NCBI GenBank assembly: GCA_021234155.1
Contig: JAJEKV010000035.1
Coordinates: 2,108,001 to 2,172,000, forward strand
Source of the DNA: Isoetes taiwanensis
Lineage: Eukaryota > Streptophyta > Lycopodiopsida > Isoetales > Isoetaceae
Reading direction: 5' to 3'
Length of the DNA stretch: 64,000 nucleotides
Translations under genes and position numbers: made by a program
Part shown: piece after piece, positions 44,691-56,153 of the stretch
How positions within the stretch are numbered: the first letter of the stretch is position 1
How the letters are laid out: each line of letters begins with the position of its first letter
Notes under the pieces: generated by a model
The model's input: the letters and a program-made list of their open reading frames with translations, nothing else
Told to the model about the DNA's origin: nothing
Databases searched by the model: none

Positions 44691-44793
44691 CAATGGGCAT
44701 ACTAGGGTTAGTCGTGATCTAAAAGCAAATCTTAGCCGTCTAATCATAGCCCTTAGGGCTAGATCCAGCACACTAAAACATTATATATTAAGA
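44690..44793 (-). mobile_element. Helitron 5' end, partner end not found
   Basis: On the minus strand from 44793: TCTTAATATATAATGTTTTA, then GTGTGCTGGATCTAGCCCTA and a GACGGCTAAGATT segment, matching the 5' terminus of the Helitron at 34728-37758 in order and spacing. The preceding minus-strand base is A, as expected at an AT target. I found no hairpin plus CTAG end to the left, so the rest is deleted or too diverged. Confidence 0.55.
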
Positions 44794-44878
44794 TTTTATA
44801 GTAGTATTACCACTAGCTGGATCTTATATCACATAAGCTTTAAGTAGAAGGGGAATTTTAGTTACTCATTTCCATGTT

Positions 44879-44950
44879 GTCGTTCTAGCTCAGTTTCTAG
44901 AGCGCAAGGCTTTTAACCTTGTGGTTCGCAATTTCGAGTCCTCCGAATAA
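44879..44950 (+). pseudogene. tRNA-Lys(UUU)-like relic
   Basis: TCTAGCTCAGTTTCTAGAGC matches the D-arm of plant tRNA-Lys. The anticodon arm is AAGGCTTTTAACCTT with anticodon TTT, and a T-arm-like TTCGAGTCCTCC follows. The acceptor-stem halves do not pair and the T-stem is poor, so it is a pseudogene or a tRNA-derived SINE head rather than a working tRNA. Confidence 0.65.
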
Positions 44951-46930
44951 TGATGAGATTTACATATGGACTTGATGTTTCCACGTTCAATTTCAAACAC
45001 CTTAATACACACTTAAATTGTTCATATCTTGTTGAAAGACATTCGATACACACATTTAAGTTGTTCATATCTTGTTAAGAGATATTCGAGCTTTAGAATC
45101 CCTCACGAAAAGAGCTTTGGAATCCCTCACGAAAAGGGTTGCTAATGACAAGTTGGATTCCCTTCAACGAAGTACAAAAAAGAATGCTAATCTAGGTTGG
45201 ATTTCTTCGAGTTCGCATCAAGTTGGACTCCTTTCAATGTAGTACCAAAAAAAAAATACTAATCTCAGGTTGGATTTCTTTGAGTTCAATGCGAATCGCT
45301 TATGCAGATTGGGCTTGTTACAAAGTACTCATATATGTACCTATATTGTGCATTAGCGTTAAGAGACATTCGCCTTTAGGAATTGGGTTAGGAAGCACTA
45401 CAAGTCAACAGAATTAAGGTACTAGAAAGGTTGCTCTAGATTCCTTTGATTTTGTTGTGAGCAGAGCTTCTGCTAACATGTTGCTTGCTATATCTCAAAC
45501 GCTACTAAGATTAGCATCTGGGTTGGGTAAAACACCTAAAAACGTTGCTGTAGATGATGATGAAGTTTTATTGATAGACAGTGATGAGAAAGATCATTCA
45601 AGTTCATCTGCTTTTGATTTAAAGCAGAGGACACGAATAGCTCTGATGATTACGGCTTAACGAGTCACGAAGATTTTCAAAATTTATGTTCGTTCGTTAA
45701 GGTAGGCGTCGCAAATGGGAAAACGCTTTGGTGTTATGACAATATACATTTTTTACAATTTTGCTTTTAATTTTGTAGTTATTTGAAAACTTTGAATACA
45801 AGGCCTTTTTGTCACTTTAGTGCACTTGCTATTTGTTTCAATGTCTAACTTCTTCAAGTCTTTAAATTTGTTACTTTTTTCCGTACCAAACTAAGGGGCT
45901 AAAAAAGGGCCTAATGAAAGTGTTGAGCATAATGAGTTAATACTACAAGAAATTTATCGCGACGGCCTTTCTCCACGCTACAATAAAAGTAAAAGCATAG
46001 GAATTTTATCATATTTATGTAACCTCCTTAAATATGAACGTGTAAGCTATGCAGTTTATCAATTAACAAACTCTCACCTTATCATGGTGCATTAGAGACA
46101 TTTATCTCATGATGCGTTAAAGACATTCATGGAATGTATGACGGTTTCGAGATATGCAAATTTCATTAAAAGATTTAAAGCTACCACATGATGCAACATT
46201 TTAGTAGATTATAGCTTCTGCACATTTGTTTACGTGCTTTTTAAGTACTACTTTGCATTGAATGTTAATTTAGCCATTGGATTCATCTCATTTTTGTTTT
46301 CACAATAATATGTTCATGTGCTCAAGAAATCTGGACCATTATTGACCAATAACAATAGATGAATAGAAAATCAATATTGACAACATAAATTTTCCAAGTT
46401 CACATAAAAAAACTCATTAGCTTGATGTGTCAAAGTCAGACAATTTGCACTTTCCATGTGAGGATTCAATTCTTATGTGAGAAAATCCAACAGCAAAACC
46501 CACAAAAATCTAGAATCCAATTTAAAGTAGGAGACATTTACAGTCCACATGCCAAGAGTAGACATGCCAAAGTCAAAGATCATTATTTTTCTTTATTGCA
46601 ACAAATGTTAACTTCATGCCTACATATAATCTATAACTAAATATTACAGCAAATCCTTGACCATGTCTTCAAAGATCTGCATATTGTTCCTTTCCAATGG
46701 CATCACCTCTTACACCAAGTGCTTCCTCCCTACAAAAATCATCTCCTCAAATAGACACATTCTTTGTCTCAACCAGGAGAAAGTAGATAAACAAAGACAT
46801 GATGACCACCAAACCAAGTAAAAAATATGAAGATGCCATGATTCATTGCACATAGCAAGTTTACTGAAACAATGATACCTGGGATCACGCCTCTAGTAGA
46901 AATATTTCACTAGCCTCCACGGACGATAAA
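44951..46930. other. Intergenic, no certain gene
   Basis: A short duplicated segment (TTAAATTGTTCATATCTTGTT and TTAAGTTGTTCATATCTTGTT, about 45013 and 45056; also repeated TTGGAATCCCTCACGAAAA). An open frame at 45457-45660 (MSRASANMLLAISQTLLRLA...) with an acidic patch is not recognised. The rest is AT-rich. Confidence 0.35.
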
Positions 46931-46934
46931 AGAA

Positions 46935-46972
46935 CCTTCCTTCCTTCCTTCCTTCCTTCCTTCCTTCCTTCA
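46935..46972. repeat. (TTCC)n microsatellite
   Basis: Eight to nine TTCC repeats, preceded by GGACGATAAAAGAA. A very similar GGACGATAAAA plus TTCC arrangement closes the retroelement at 49431. Confidence 0.9.
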
Positions 46973-46979
46973 GGAACAC

Positions 46980-49431
46980 AACCTTCCCACGTAATCAATG
47001 GTTTGATGCAGAGTGCAAGGAACACAAACGCTGGCTCCGCCAAGTCACAGACCCTGCTTTACGCCCACATGCAAATGACAAGCATCGCATCTTCCTTAAA
47101 GCTAAGAAAGCCGTACATTGCGGTAGCATCAAAGGGAAATGTTTTACCTCCCGAACGTCACCCCGGGACCGCCGGGCGAAGGGTTCTTAGAAAGCCAAGA
47201 CAACCCACGGGAATATCACTCCCGAAAGCGGTGGAGGCAATACTTGCAACAGCTATACGACCCTCGAGTGCACATGCAAGATTACCCTTTGCAAGAAGGC
47301 CCAAAGGCCGAAATCATGTGATTCGGACGTGGAACAAGGCCTCTGGCGTCTTGCCAATGGGAAAGCCCCCGGACTTGGATGGTATGCAAAAGAATTGCTT
47401 AAGTGGGCGGGGCCGATCCATAATACCGATCTTGGCCGCTTGTTCAACAAGGCATTACAGAAGGCTTCCCATGCAGTGGACCAATAGCGCGAGAGTTGTT
47501 CCCATCTATAAGGCAGGTGACCCACCGCTTGACCCAATTACCTTTGCAAACCGCTGGCGGGATTCTCGAGCAAGAATTGCTCCGTCAAGCAGTAGGCAGC
47601 AGAGGTGCGGGCCCTCACCCAGGCAGGATTCAGACCCCGGCACTCAACCATTGACCACATCTTCACGTTGCGAACTCTGATTGAAGACAAATAGAACCGC
47701 CCGCCGAGAATCTATATTGTTGCTTTGTGGATTTTTGCGAAGGCGTTTGACACCATTGTGCCTCGGGAAAAACTATGGGCAAGATCGCAACAAAATGGGG
47801 GTTCCGTGAGATTTGCGAGAATGCAAGGTACGTGCTACATGAAAGATGCCTCTGGTCGGTTGCGCCGAGACAAGCCAACCATTTGATAGTAGTATCGGGG
47901 TTCTTCGGGGATGCCCTCTCCCCAACATTGTTTTGGCTTTACATTGATCAATTGAGAGTCGGGCTTTGCCGATAATGGGGGCGATGGAGCTCACCTTCTC
48001 TATCAGATCATCAGACAGTTAATATATGTTGATGATGTGGACCTCCTAGCTTACACACCAGCAGACATACAACGACATCTCGATGCCATGGACACATTCT
48101 TCCAAGCGACTGATATGCGCGTCAATATGGCCAAGACTAAGGTGGTTTTCATATCATCTTCACGTCAGCCGAGGGTCCCCTCCTTCAGTTACCAAGGCCA
48201 GAATATGGAAGTTGCATCCACATACAAGTATTTGGGAGTGGAGTTTCGTTCTACTATGCACTGGGACACATCCATACGACTACGAGTGACAACAGGCTGG
48301 AAGGCACTATATGCAATGCAAAACAATAGTCATAGAGCTTGAGTTGTATATGATTGGGCCCATCGGTCACACCTCGCTCAAGGTCTTAGTAGAGCCCCGG
48401 CCTTTTTATACGGGTGGAAGTATGGGGCCCAAAGAGTATCACTTGCTACTTGGAATGACTTGGAGCAGGTCCAAAAAGCCTTCTTAGTAAGAGCACTAGG
48501 GGTGAAGTCCACAGTCCCATATCAAATTCTACCGCAGGAGATTTAATTTTGCCTCTTCAGAGGGCTGCCCTTGATCGCCACATTGTCTATTTTCTAAAGT
48601 GATCAATATGGACGATGCTCGCCTCCCTAAACTAGCTTATATCATGGCAATGGGGCCGCAGCACTTCAAGGCCCTTTGGAGGGAAAAGAGAGCTCAATGG
48701 TTGGCTAGATGGAATGTGCGGGAGCAGGTGCATACATGTGCAAACAGAGGCGATCGCCATAGCTTGAGGCAATATCTTGATGCTTGCTTCGCCGCCAAGC
48801 TTTGGGATGCTAATGCCCTTGAACATGTCAAGACAAAGACACTATCGCCACATAAATCCCACATTGAACGAGGCCCGCAATGCTACTGCGTACCCATTTG
48901 CCCATGAAAAGGCGGAGACTCATTGCCTCCATTCGCATTGTGGGCACATCATCTTCAATTGAGACGCAGATGGATTGGTGAGCCACGCCAGATTGTGCTC
49001 TGTCAATGCTATCAAATGGGAGTCATTGAGGATGAATCTCATACCCTTCAAAGTTGCCCAAAGATATGATCAAATTCGGAGGACGCTATCTTTATGCCGA
49101 AGTTGGTCGCCCCGCCACCGTTACATGTGACATTGAGCACAAAGATCCGTAAAATGACGGGCTTTGGGATCATACCTTCGAGAGGTTATGGACATGCGAG
49201 ATCAGCTATGTCCTCGCACACACTTGACATGTATATATACATTGATGTATACTTATGCGGTTTGACAAGATTCTTATTATCGCCACACGGTTTTTCCTAA
49301 AAATCCTTCGGGCGGGGGTTTTTAACCGACAAGAATAAGTTTGTTTGGGCCTTGTGGGTCCCATAGGCCGATTGGCCTCATTGGACGATAAAAAATCATT
49401 CTCATTCTCATTCTTCCTTCCTTCCTTCCTT
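46980..49431 (+). mobile_element. Decayed YVDD-type LINE
   Basis: Non-LTR reverse-transcriptase element in pieces. VALWIFAKAFDTIVPREKLW lies near 47720-47780, ALSPTLFWLYIDQL near 47910-47960, and the catalytic box LIYVDDVDLLAYTPADIQRH at about 48020-48080, then AKTKVVFIS and STYKYLGVEF. A C-terminal CQCYQMGVIEDESHTLQSCP zinc motif is at about 49000-49060. It ends with a GGACGATAAAAAATCATTCTCATTC tail leading into TTCC repeats rather than poly-A. Frames change many times, so it is dead. It differs from the three L1-type LINEs in this window (YVDD box, no recognisable endonuclease left, simple-repeat tail). Confidence 0.75.
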
Positions 49432-49432
49432 C
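49409..49432. repeat. (TTCC)n microsatellite at retroelement tail
   Basis: Five to six TTCC repeats directly after CATTCTCATTCTCATTC. Confidence 0.85.
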
Positions 49433-49471
49433 CTAACCATCCTAGATGGTCTTCATGGCCAACCATATGCA

Positions 49472-49519
<48 letters not shown>
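49472..49519. repeat. (ATAG)n microsatellite
   Basis: About twelve perfect ATAG units. Confidence 0.95.
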
Positions 49520-50253
49520 CTATGCAATAAGAAAGAGACCTATCAAGACTACCACAGAAATAGAATAAAGCTCTTTCTCGCCACCAAAATTCAGTCATAT
49601 GCAGCAACAAAGTGACATATTAAACTACCACAGAAATAAAATAGTTATTTCTCAACACAAAATTTCAGTACGATGCTAATGTTTACTTGTTAATGCAATC
49701 CAAGTAGAAAAAAATTCCTCTTCCATATTCCATCAACCATAGCAATTAAAACTAAAGCACCCAGTGTTATAATAGCTCATGTCATGACTGTAGAATAAAG
49801 TGGAGCATTGTCACCAAATCCTAGACTCTGGAACAGAACATGAGTATAGAACAAAATTGTGTTCATCTCTAACAATTGCTGAAATGAGGGATGAAGAGGA
49901 CTATCTCTTGAAATTATTGTGAAGTGATTCTTATCTTGCGATAGTAAGGTCGCTTGCTTCAGCTATGTCATCCAAGCCTATAGTTGTGACGATGGGCCTG
50001 CACGCTGCAAGGAGATGTCCTTGCAAAACATTAAGACTGGTACAGAAACTATCATTTGCAGCAAGAGAATATTATGGCATTTTGAGCAAGAAGGATAACA
50101 CCTAGCAAATTTGGGATAGTATGTAATAAGAGGACAAACATAAGTAGCACCACCAAAGCTGCACAACTAAGTATAATGAGAAAGATCTAAATGTATGAAT
50201 CCTTAGTAAGTAAAAAAATTACCAATCGGAATCCACTTTTGTATTTTGCATTC
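49520..50253. other. Intergenic, no gene seen
   Basis: AT-rich. A short repeat with CTACCACAGAAATA occurs at about 49549 and 49625. Nothing else is supported. Confidence 0.35.
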
Positions 50254-50962
50254 TAAGGCGGGAGATATCCTAAGGCCTTACAAAGTATGCATGTATGGCT
50301 AAAGTTTTGCCCAACGGATGTGTGGTGAGTTGGTATAGGCCTAGTAATGCCAAAATAAATGTGCACTTGGTCGGGGGTTCAAACCCGGCCAGTGTATGTT
50401 TATATTTGGGAGTTGGTTACTGGGATTATACGGCCATGATCCCCGACGTGGTAGAACTTGTGCCTATACGTGTCTTCCACTTTGGTTGCCTTGACCGGCA
50501 GTAGGATATTTCTAGCTAGTCTGTACAAGATGATATTCTAGGATATTTCTAGCTAGTCTGTACAAGATGATATTCTAGTGACAAGACTAGTCTAGCTGGA
50601 CCAAAAATAAAAAATACAGCTAGACTAGTCTTGTCACTAAAATATCATCTGTCCAGCTAGACTAGTCTTGTCACTAGAATATCATCTTGTACAGACTAGC
50701 TAGAAATATCCTCCTGCCGGTCAAGGCAACCAAAGTGGAGGACACGTATAGGCACAAGTTCTACAACGTCGGAGATCATGGCCGTATAACCCCAGTAACC
50801 AACTCCCAAATATAAACATACACTGGCCGGGTTTGAACCCCCGACCAAGTGCACATTTATTTTGGCATTACTAGGCCTATACCAACTCACCACACATCCG
50901 TTGGGCAAAACTTTAGCCATACATGCACACTTTGTAGGCAGGATACCTCCTAGCCTTAGGAT
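50254..50962. repeat. Foldback of two head-to-head tRNA-derived SINEs
   Basis: Two arms of about 345 bases, near-perfect reverse complements, around a ~17-base AT-rich centre (ACCAAAAATAAAAAATAC at about 50600-50617). Each arm contains a SINE with a Pol III A box (TGGTGAGTTGG, 50323-50333 on the left) and B box (GGTTCAAACCC, 50376-50386), as in tRNA genes; the mirror copies are on the minus strand of the right arm. The inner part adds repeated GATATTTCTAGCTAGTCTGT and ACAAGACTAGTCTAGCTGG blocks that are themselves inverted. A transcript through it would form a very long hairpin. Confidence 0.85.
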
Positions 50963-51422
50963 GCATCGGGCGACCACTTATAGTGCACTAACTAGGATGA
51001 ACTACCAATTAACGTGCTTTATGACAGTTAATGACACATTTACTACACATGAAATCCTATATATAAGTTAAAAGGTCTTTCACGTTCAACCTAAATCTAT
51101 ATTTGTTAATTGTTATGTTGTCGTTTAATGCATGAATTGCAAAGTAACTGGGTCTAACCAAACTAATGTTAAATTGCAACTCTTTTTTGTTGGACTTTAT
51201 ACATGGTATCATACAACCTCAAGTTAGAACATTCTCCAAGCAATTAGATCTTAGCAAATAATACAAATCTTCTTATAAATAATAGTACAAATTCTGAATA
51301 AAGAAAGTCAACACAATTATAATATAGATCAACATGTTGAAAACGTGTTATGGTATGATTGTTCCATCACAATACTTCCCATCCAATGCTTTAGCAGCTG
51401 CAAACAAGCAAACTTGTCAAAA
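50963..51422. other. Intergenic, 3' flank of the chitinase
   Basis: No gene. The last ~155 bases match the 3' flank of the chitinase pseudogene (14515-14669), with small indels. Confidence 0.55.
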
Positions 51423-52802
51423 TCATATCACATAGAGTGCAAGTGTTAAATTTTTTTTGAAGTAATTACCTGCTTTAGCGAGGGTAAAGGTAGAATCATC
51501 TTGAAGGGCTCTCCAGAATCCATAGCCTTGTAGTCCTTTAGATTTCAAATAGTTCACCTTGTTTGTGATCGACCATGCATCATCATATCCAATCCAGGTC
51601 GTGCCGCTATATGCATATGTAGACTGGGTAGACGTATCATGGACAACAGTAGTGGTCCTATAACTAGCAATAAAGAAATAATAAGCTGTACCAGAAAAAA
51701 TTGCAGGAGCTCTAAGACCATGATTGGATGTAGTCAAGGTCCAAGTCACTCCATATGCAGGGAATCCATACACAATCTTTTGTGGACTGAGATAGCTCAA
51801 CCATTTTGTCAATCCATAGTCACCATTCACAGTGGGATAAGTAGGGTCATAAAGGGGAGCTGGGTTATTGGTGTAACTTTCCCATGAACCATGAAGGTCA
51901 TAACTCATGACAAATACCCAGTCGAGATTTGATTGAATCGAGGAGGTTGGATAAGACGCACCTGTACCTTCATGTAGGGAATTCGTATAGTAAACAGCAG
52001 CAGCAAGAAGCATGCTGGGAGCATGCGCACGCCATTCTTGGAACAGAAGGCCAAGGTTAGTCATGTCGCCAGCGGTCTTAGGGTATTCCCAGTCAAGGTC
52101 TAGACCATCGAAGTTATATCTTCTGGCAAGGGCAATGCTGCTGGTGATAAAGGTAGAGCGAGAGGTAGAGGAGCTAACCATGCGAGAAAAGGCAGAGGGG
52201 TCACTACTACCACCCCCAATGGCAATGAGAGTTTTGACATTAGGGTTTTTGAGGCGAACCGTAGAGACAAAGGAGGAGATGGTGGTGTCGTCCGCGGAGA
52301 CGGTGAAATCAGAGTTGAGGTCGGCAAAGGCATAGAGGAGATGGGTATAGAGGCAAGAGTTGATGGTAGAGGGGTCAGGGTCCCAGGAGGCCCAGTAACC
52401 AAGTTTGATGGAAGTTTGTGCTGGGCTGGGAGGCGGGGGGCTGCCAGAACAGGGGCCGCTTTGGCAGCCAGTTCCGCAGTAGGCAGAGGAGGTGCCGCAG
52501 AAGCCATGGTGGCTGCAACAATAGCCGGAGTCACAGGAGGCCATATTGGCCTGCTTACCACACTGCTCTTGGTTGCACTGGCTTTGGCAGCCAGTTCCGC
52601 AGTCTGCAGCCGTCGTGCCGCACCATCCATGTTGGCTGCAGCAATACCCCGGAGAGCAATATGCTCCTCCTGCCTGGCTGCCGCATCTCTGCGCTTCAAT
52701 GCTCTGCAGCAATACCCCGGAGGGCAATATGCTCTGCGCTTCAATGCTCTTCATTGCTAACGCCCCTACCAGCACCGCCCATACTAGCACTATTGCCCCC
52801 AT
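51423..52802 (-). CDS. Chitinase with two hevein domains and a GH18 domain
   Basis: An uninterrupted 459-codon reading. Signal peptide [20 protein letters not shown] (about 1-23). Two hevein-type (CBM18) chitin-binding domains at about 38-76 and 81-118, each with eight cysteines and the CCS.HG(W/F)CG core; the first has Asp where the usual aromatic residue precedes cysteine (AADC). A Pro-rich hinge (SPPPPSP) follows, then a family 18 hydrolase domain from about 131. The catalytic motif [10 protein letters not shown] is complete, with Glu at about residue 239, and the IAIGGG loop is present. It should be secreted and cleave chitin, as in antifungal class V chitinases with CBM18 domains known from Equisetum. 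Odd: between signal peptide and first hevein domain a 15-residue insert ([15 protein letters not shown]) is a duplicated hevein segment read in another frame. A receptor kinase gene with hevein domains starts about 710 bases away, head to head. Intronless as read. Confidence 0.9.
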   Translation of the reverse strand: MGAIVLVWAVLVGALAMKSIEAQSILPSGVLLQSIEAQRCGSQAGGAYCSPGYCCSQHGWCGTTAADCGTGCQSQCNQEQCGKQANMASCDSGYCCSHHGFCGTSSAYCGTGCQSGPCSGSPPPPSPAQTSIKLGYWASWDPDPSTINSCLYTHLLYAFADLNSDFTVSADDTTISSFVSTVRLKNPNVKTLIAIGGGSSDPSAFSRMVSSSTSRSTFITSSIALARRYNFDGLDLDWEYPKTAGDMTNLGLLFQEWRAHAPSMLLAAAVYYTNSLHEGTGASYPTSSIQSNLDWVFVMSYDLHGSWESYTNNPAPLYDPTYPTVNGDYGLTKWLSYLSPQKIVYGFPAYGVTWTLTTSNHGLRAPAIFSGTAYYFFIASYRTTTVVHDTSTQSTYAYSGTTWIGYDDAWSITNKVNYLKSKGLQGYGFWRALQDDSTFTLAKAGNYFKKNLTLALYVI

Positions 52803-53513
52803 TGCTCAGCTCTGCATTTTGGATTTTCGCTGCTTGCTCTTATAGCTCCCAAATCATTATCATATTCTACATTTCTCCACCATATCCCAATCTCTCTCCA
52901 TGACCAGTTCAGTTCGTTCTAGTGGAGAAGTCGTCCTGTTTGCTTGATTTCTTAAATCACAATGTACAATGCATGATATTTTTGCAGTTTATTCAACGGA
53001 GGCGAGGCTGCCACTCTCCACCAGTTCTACCTGGATCTTAGAATGACCAGTTCGTTCGCAATCAGTGGCACAGATCCAGACCACACAATCTAGAAATCAA
53101 GGGCTGAGGTAATGCCACCTCAGAGGGGGGCTGCAAAACGAAGACTACTCGTAAGGAGTCATGTCATGAGTTACTCTATCTGAGCTGAGTATTTTTTATT
53201 GGGCAATCGTGTGTTACAATGGTGCTTTAAGATAAAAGAATTATTCGTTGTATCCTATCCTATCTGTGCTGAATTATTCGTTGTATCCTATCCTATCTGT
53301 GCTTTAAGATAAAAGAATTATTCGTTGTATCCTATCCTATCTGTGCGAAGAAGTCATGTCATATCCTATCCTATCTGTGCTGAATATTTTCTATTGGGCA
53401 ATAGTGGCTACAGTGTTTTTTAACAAAAAATTATGCGTTGCTTAGCTTCCCTGTTCATGTAATGTTAATACTAAAGGGTTAAGCTGGGTTCTTAGTTTCT
53501 GCATTACTAAAGC
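52803..53513. promoter_or_regulatory. Shared intergenic region between chitinase and receptor kinase
   Basis: Head-to-head spacing of 711 bases, so both promoters must lie here. Contains direct repeats at about 53220-53400: three copies of a segment with TATCCTATCCTATCTGTGC and two of TTTAAGATAAAAGAATTATT, and two of a TTTTNTATTGGGCAAT segment (near 53196 and 53386). No binding site could be assigned with confidence. Confidence 0.45.
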
Positions 53514-55739
53514 ATGTCCAGTGTTTTAACATTTCAAAGTATGTTCAATATTTCAACTGTTGTTCTTCTATTGGCACTAATGGTGCTATCAGGCACCAGA
53601 GCACAAGATTGTGGGAAAGCAGCTGGAGGAGCTCTTTGTGGAGCTAATCTGTGTTGCAGCAAATATGGTTATTGTGGAGTCAGTTCTGAGTATTGTGGTG
53701 TGGGATGCCAGAGCCAATGCAACAGTACTACAAATAGCACCACGACTGCTGTGAGCTATGGTAAGAAAGCAAACAATTCCCTGTGTGACAATAATTTCTG
53801 CTGCAGCAAGTACGGATACTGTGGGGTTACTTCAGCTTACTGTGGAACTGGATGCCAAAGCCAATGCCGTAGCAATAGTACTGCACCTCTACCATCTCCA
53901 TCGTCCTCAACATCTCCTTCTCCTTCATCATCATCACCATCGCTCTCGCCATTGCTCTCTTCTTCTTCCTCTTCCAAAAGCCTGCTTGTTCCACTAGCCA
54001 TAGCAGTTCCTCTTGCTGCTGCTCTGTGTGCCTCTGCAGCAATTGCTTGTTTTGCCTGCCTCAAGAGAGGAAAGCTTTTGGCTCAAACTCTGCCACCACA
54101 GTGGGATTCTAACTGTGTCCAAGCTCCCTTTTCAAGGTTTAGCTATGCAGATCTGAGCATAGCCACCAAAGGATTTAGCGAGAGCCTGATGATTGGTAAG
54201 GGCGGATATGGGAGTGTTTATAAAGGGATATTGCCTAGTGATAAAACTGAAGTGGCAGTAAAGGTGATGTCAGGAGAAGGGCATCAACAATTTTCAGCAG
54301 AGCTTTCTGTTATAGGTCTTCTTAGGCACAAAAATTTAGTTGGATTAAGAGGCTGGTGCCATGAGCATGAAAAATTGATTCTGGTATGTGACTAAATGCC
54401 AAATGGGAGTCTGAATCAGTATTTATTTTCATCAGACTGTCATTTGACATGGGGCCAGAGGTATGAGATAACAAAGGGAGTGGCAGAGGGGTTGGCATTC
54501 TTACATGGGGGATGGGAACAAAGAATTATACATAGAGATATCAAGGCTGCAAATGTCCTGTTAGACAACAACTTTGTGGCACGTTTGGGAGATTTTGGAC
54601 TTTCAAGACTCATGCAAACCACTACCACTCAGTCACAACAAACAATGACAATGGCCGGTACCCTTGGCTACATTGCGCCAGAACTAGCCTGGATGGGTAG
54701 AGCTAGTGTCAAATCTGATATATACAGTTATGGTATCCTACTTCTGGAGATGGCATGTGGAAAACCTGTTCTTAGCATGCCATGGGAGAATCCTATATAA
54801 TAATGTTATAGAGTGTGTCCGTTGTGCATCTCGCCCTAGATCTGACGGTTCAGATCATTGGGCATATAGATCGGAGGGCCAGGATTTCATGAAAAGGTGG
54901 CCTTTTATGGCCTCAATTCCTTATCCAATCTGTTCTTGCAGAAAAAGAGGAGGGAGCTTCGTTCGATTGTTCCTTGGCTATGAAGGAACACATGGCTATC
55001 TCTCTTCCAAGCTTCCATGATCGAAAAGCGGTGCACCTTCGTTGCTAATGTTGAGCCCATCATTCAGAGCTGTGGCCAACGGGTCTTTTTAGATGAAAGC
55101 CCATAGATCCTCTTGCTCTGGATATAGGACTTAATTGGACGATGGAGGTTCAAGACAAAAAGGAAAATGGTTTTGGTAATAGATCAGGAGAATATGTGAT
55201 CAGGAGAAGGGATGATGGTTTTGCTAATGAATTTCGGTAGATGCCCATGGCGGCATGTTCAATGCATGAGGGTGTAAGTCTTACTCACGGTTATCATAGT
55301 GTTTCTTAGTTCCTGATGCCTTGAATGCCCATAAGGTAACTCCAGTTCCTAATTCCAGCCATCTCCAATTTCTAACGTTTTTTTTAGTCAGGCCTAACCA
55401 AGCATATACGTCTCTTTAGGGTAGTTTTCAATGGAGCAAAAGTAATGGATCATGCATCATGTTTTGATGTTGCACGCTATGGATTCTGGGTGGTGCAAAG
55501 GCATTCTTAGAAGCTGGCAGTAAACCCTATTCCATTTTCAGCTGTTTAAGGCTACTCTTTCAAAATCAGGCTGGACTTGCTCTTTTTGCAGGCCTGTAAA
55601 AGTCCTTACTGGAGATCTTTACTGGAGTCCTTACTGTACTGCAGGATGTCTTTACTGGAGATATTCAAGTGTCCAAGAGAGCTACCTTTTTGGCCATTAT
55701 AAATGGTTAACAGGCCATCATGCCCTGCAATGTTGTCGA

Positions 55740-56153
55740 AGAGCAGAATCTGTATTGGAGGCTTTCTTAGGAAAAGATCCCCACGAAAGTGAATTATTCA
55801 AGCAGTTCATGAAGTTCAAGCATTCTTTGGAGCCATTCTTGCAAAAAACCCAGAGTAAGTATGTGATATTTTAGTAATGCATGCGCATTTTGCTCTTTAC
55901 TTTGAAATGCATTTTCAACTGCATTTGGTATCTTTCATCATTAGCTCCTTGACGATCTTTTGCACCAGGTATGCTCATCTTTTGGAGCGTTTTCTACAAT
56001 TCAAAGTGCCAAGGATGGATGACAAAGGAGAAATGCAAGTCAATAAAAGGTTCTGCGTGCAATTCGACCAAGCTCTTCGTCCCTACGAGGTAGGTCTTCG
56101 TTTCCATCTTTCTATTAATCTCAGTTTCATAGAATTTCTTGCACTTAAACAGG
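55740..56153 (+). pseudogene. Captured NADP-type glutamate dehydrogenase fragment
   Basis: Two exon pieces with a short intron. Exon piece 1 (to 55854, then GTAAGT) encodes SVLEAFLGKDPHESELFKQF and then MKFKHSLEPFLQKTQ. The second (from about 55969, after TTTTGCACCAG, to 56153 before GTAATT) encodes YAHLLERFLQFKVPRMDDKG, EMQVNKRFCVQFDQALRPYE and VGLRFHLSINLSFIEFLALK. This follows the N-terminal half of hexameric NADP-dependent glutamate dehydrogenases in order (SLESFL..DP...F..A; LLERL; QVNRAWRVQFSSAIGPYKGG; MRFHPSVNLSILKFLGFEQ). The substrate lysine of PYKGGMRFH is lost (PYEVGLRFH). The exon join is off by one base. It is a gene fragment carried by the Helitron, not a working gene. Confidence 0.82.

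Noticed and set aside
44879-44950. Functional tRNA-Lys gene
   Set aside because: The acceptor-stem halves do not pair and the T-stem is poor, so it is kept only as a relic.
46935-49519. CRISPR-like or regulatory short repeats
   Set aside because: They are simple microsatellites (TTCC, ATAG) without spacers.
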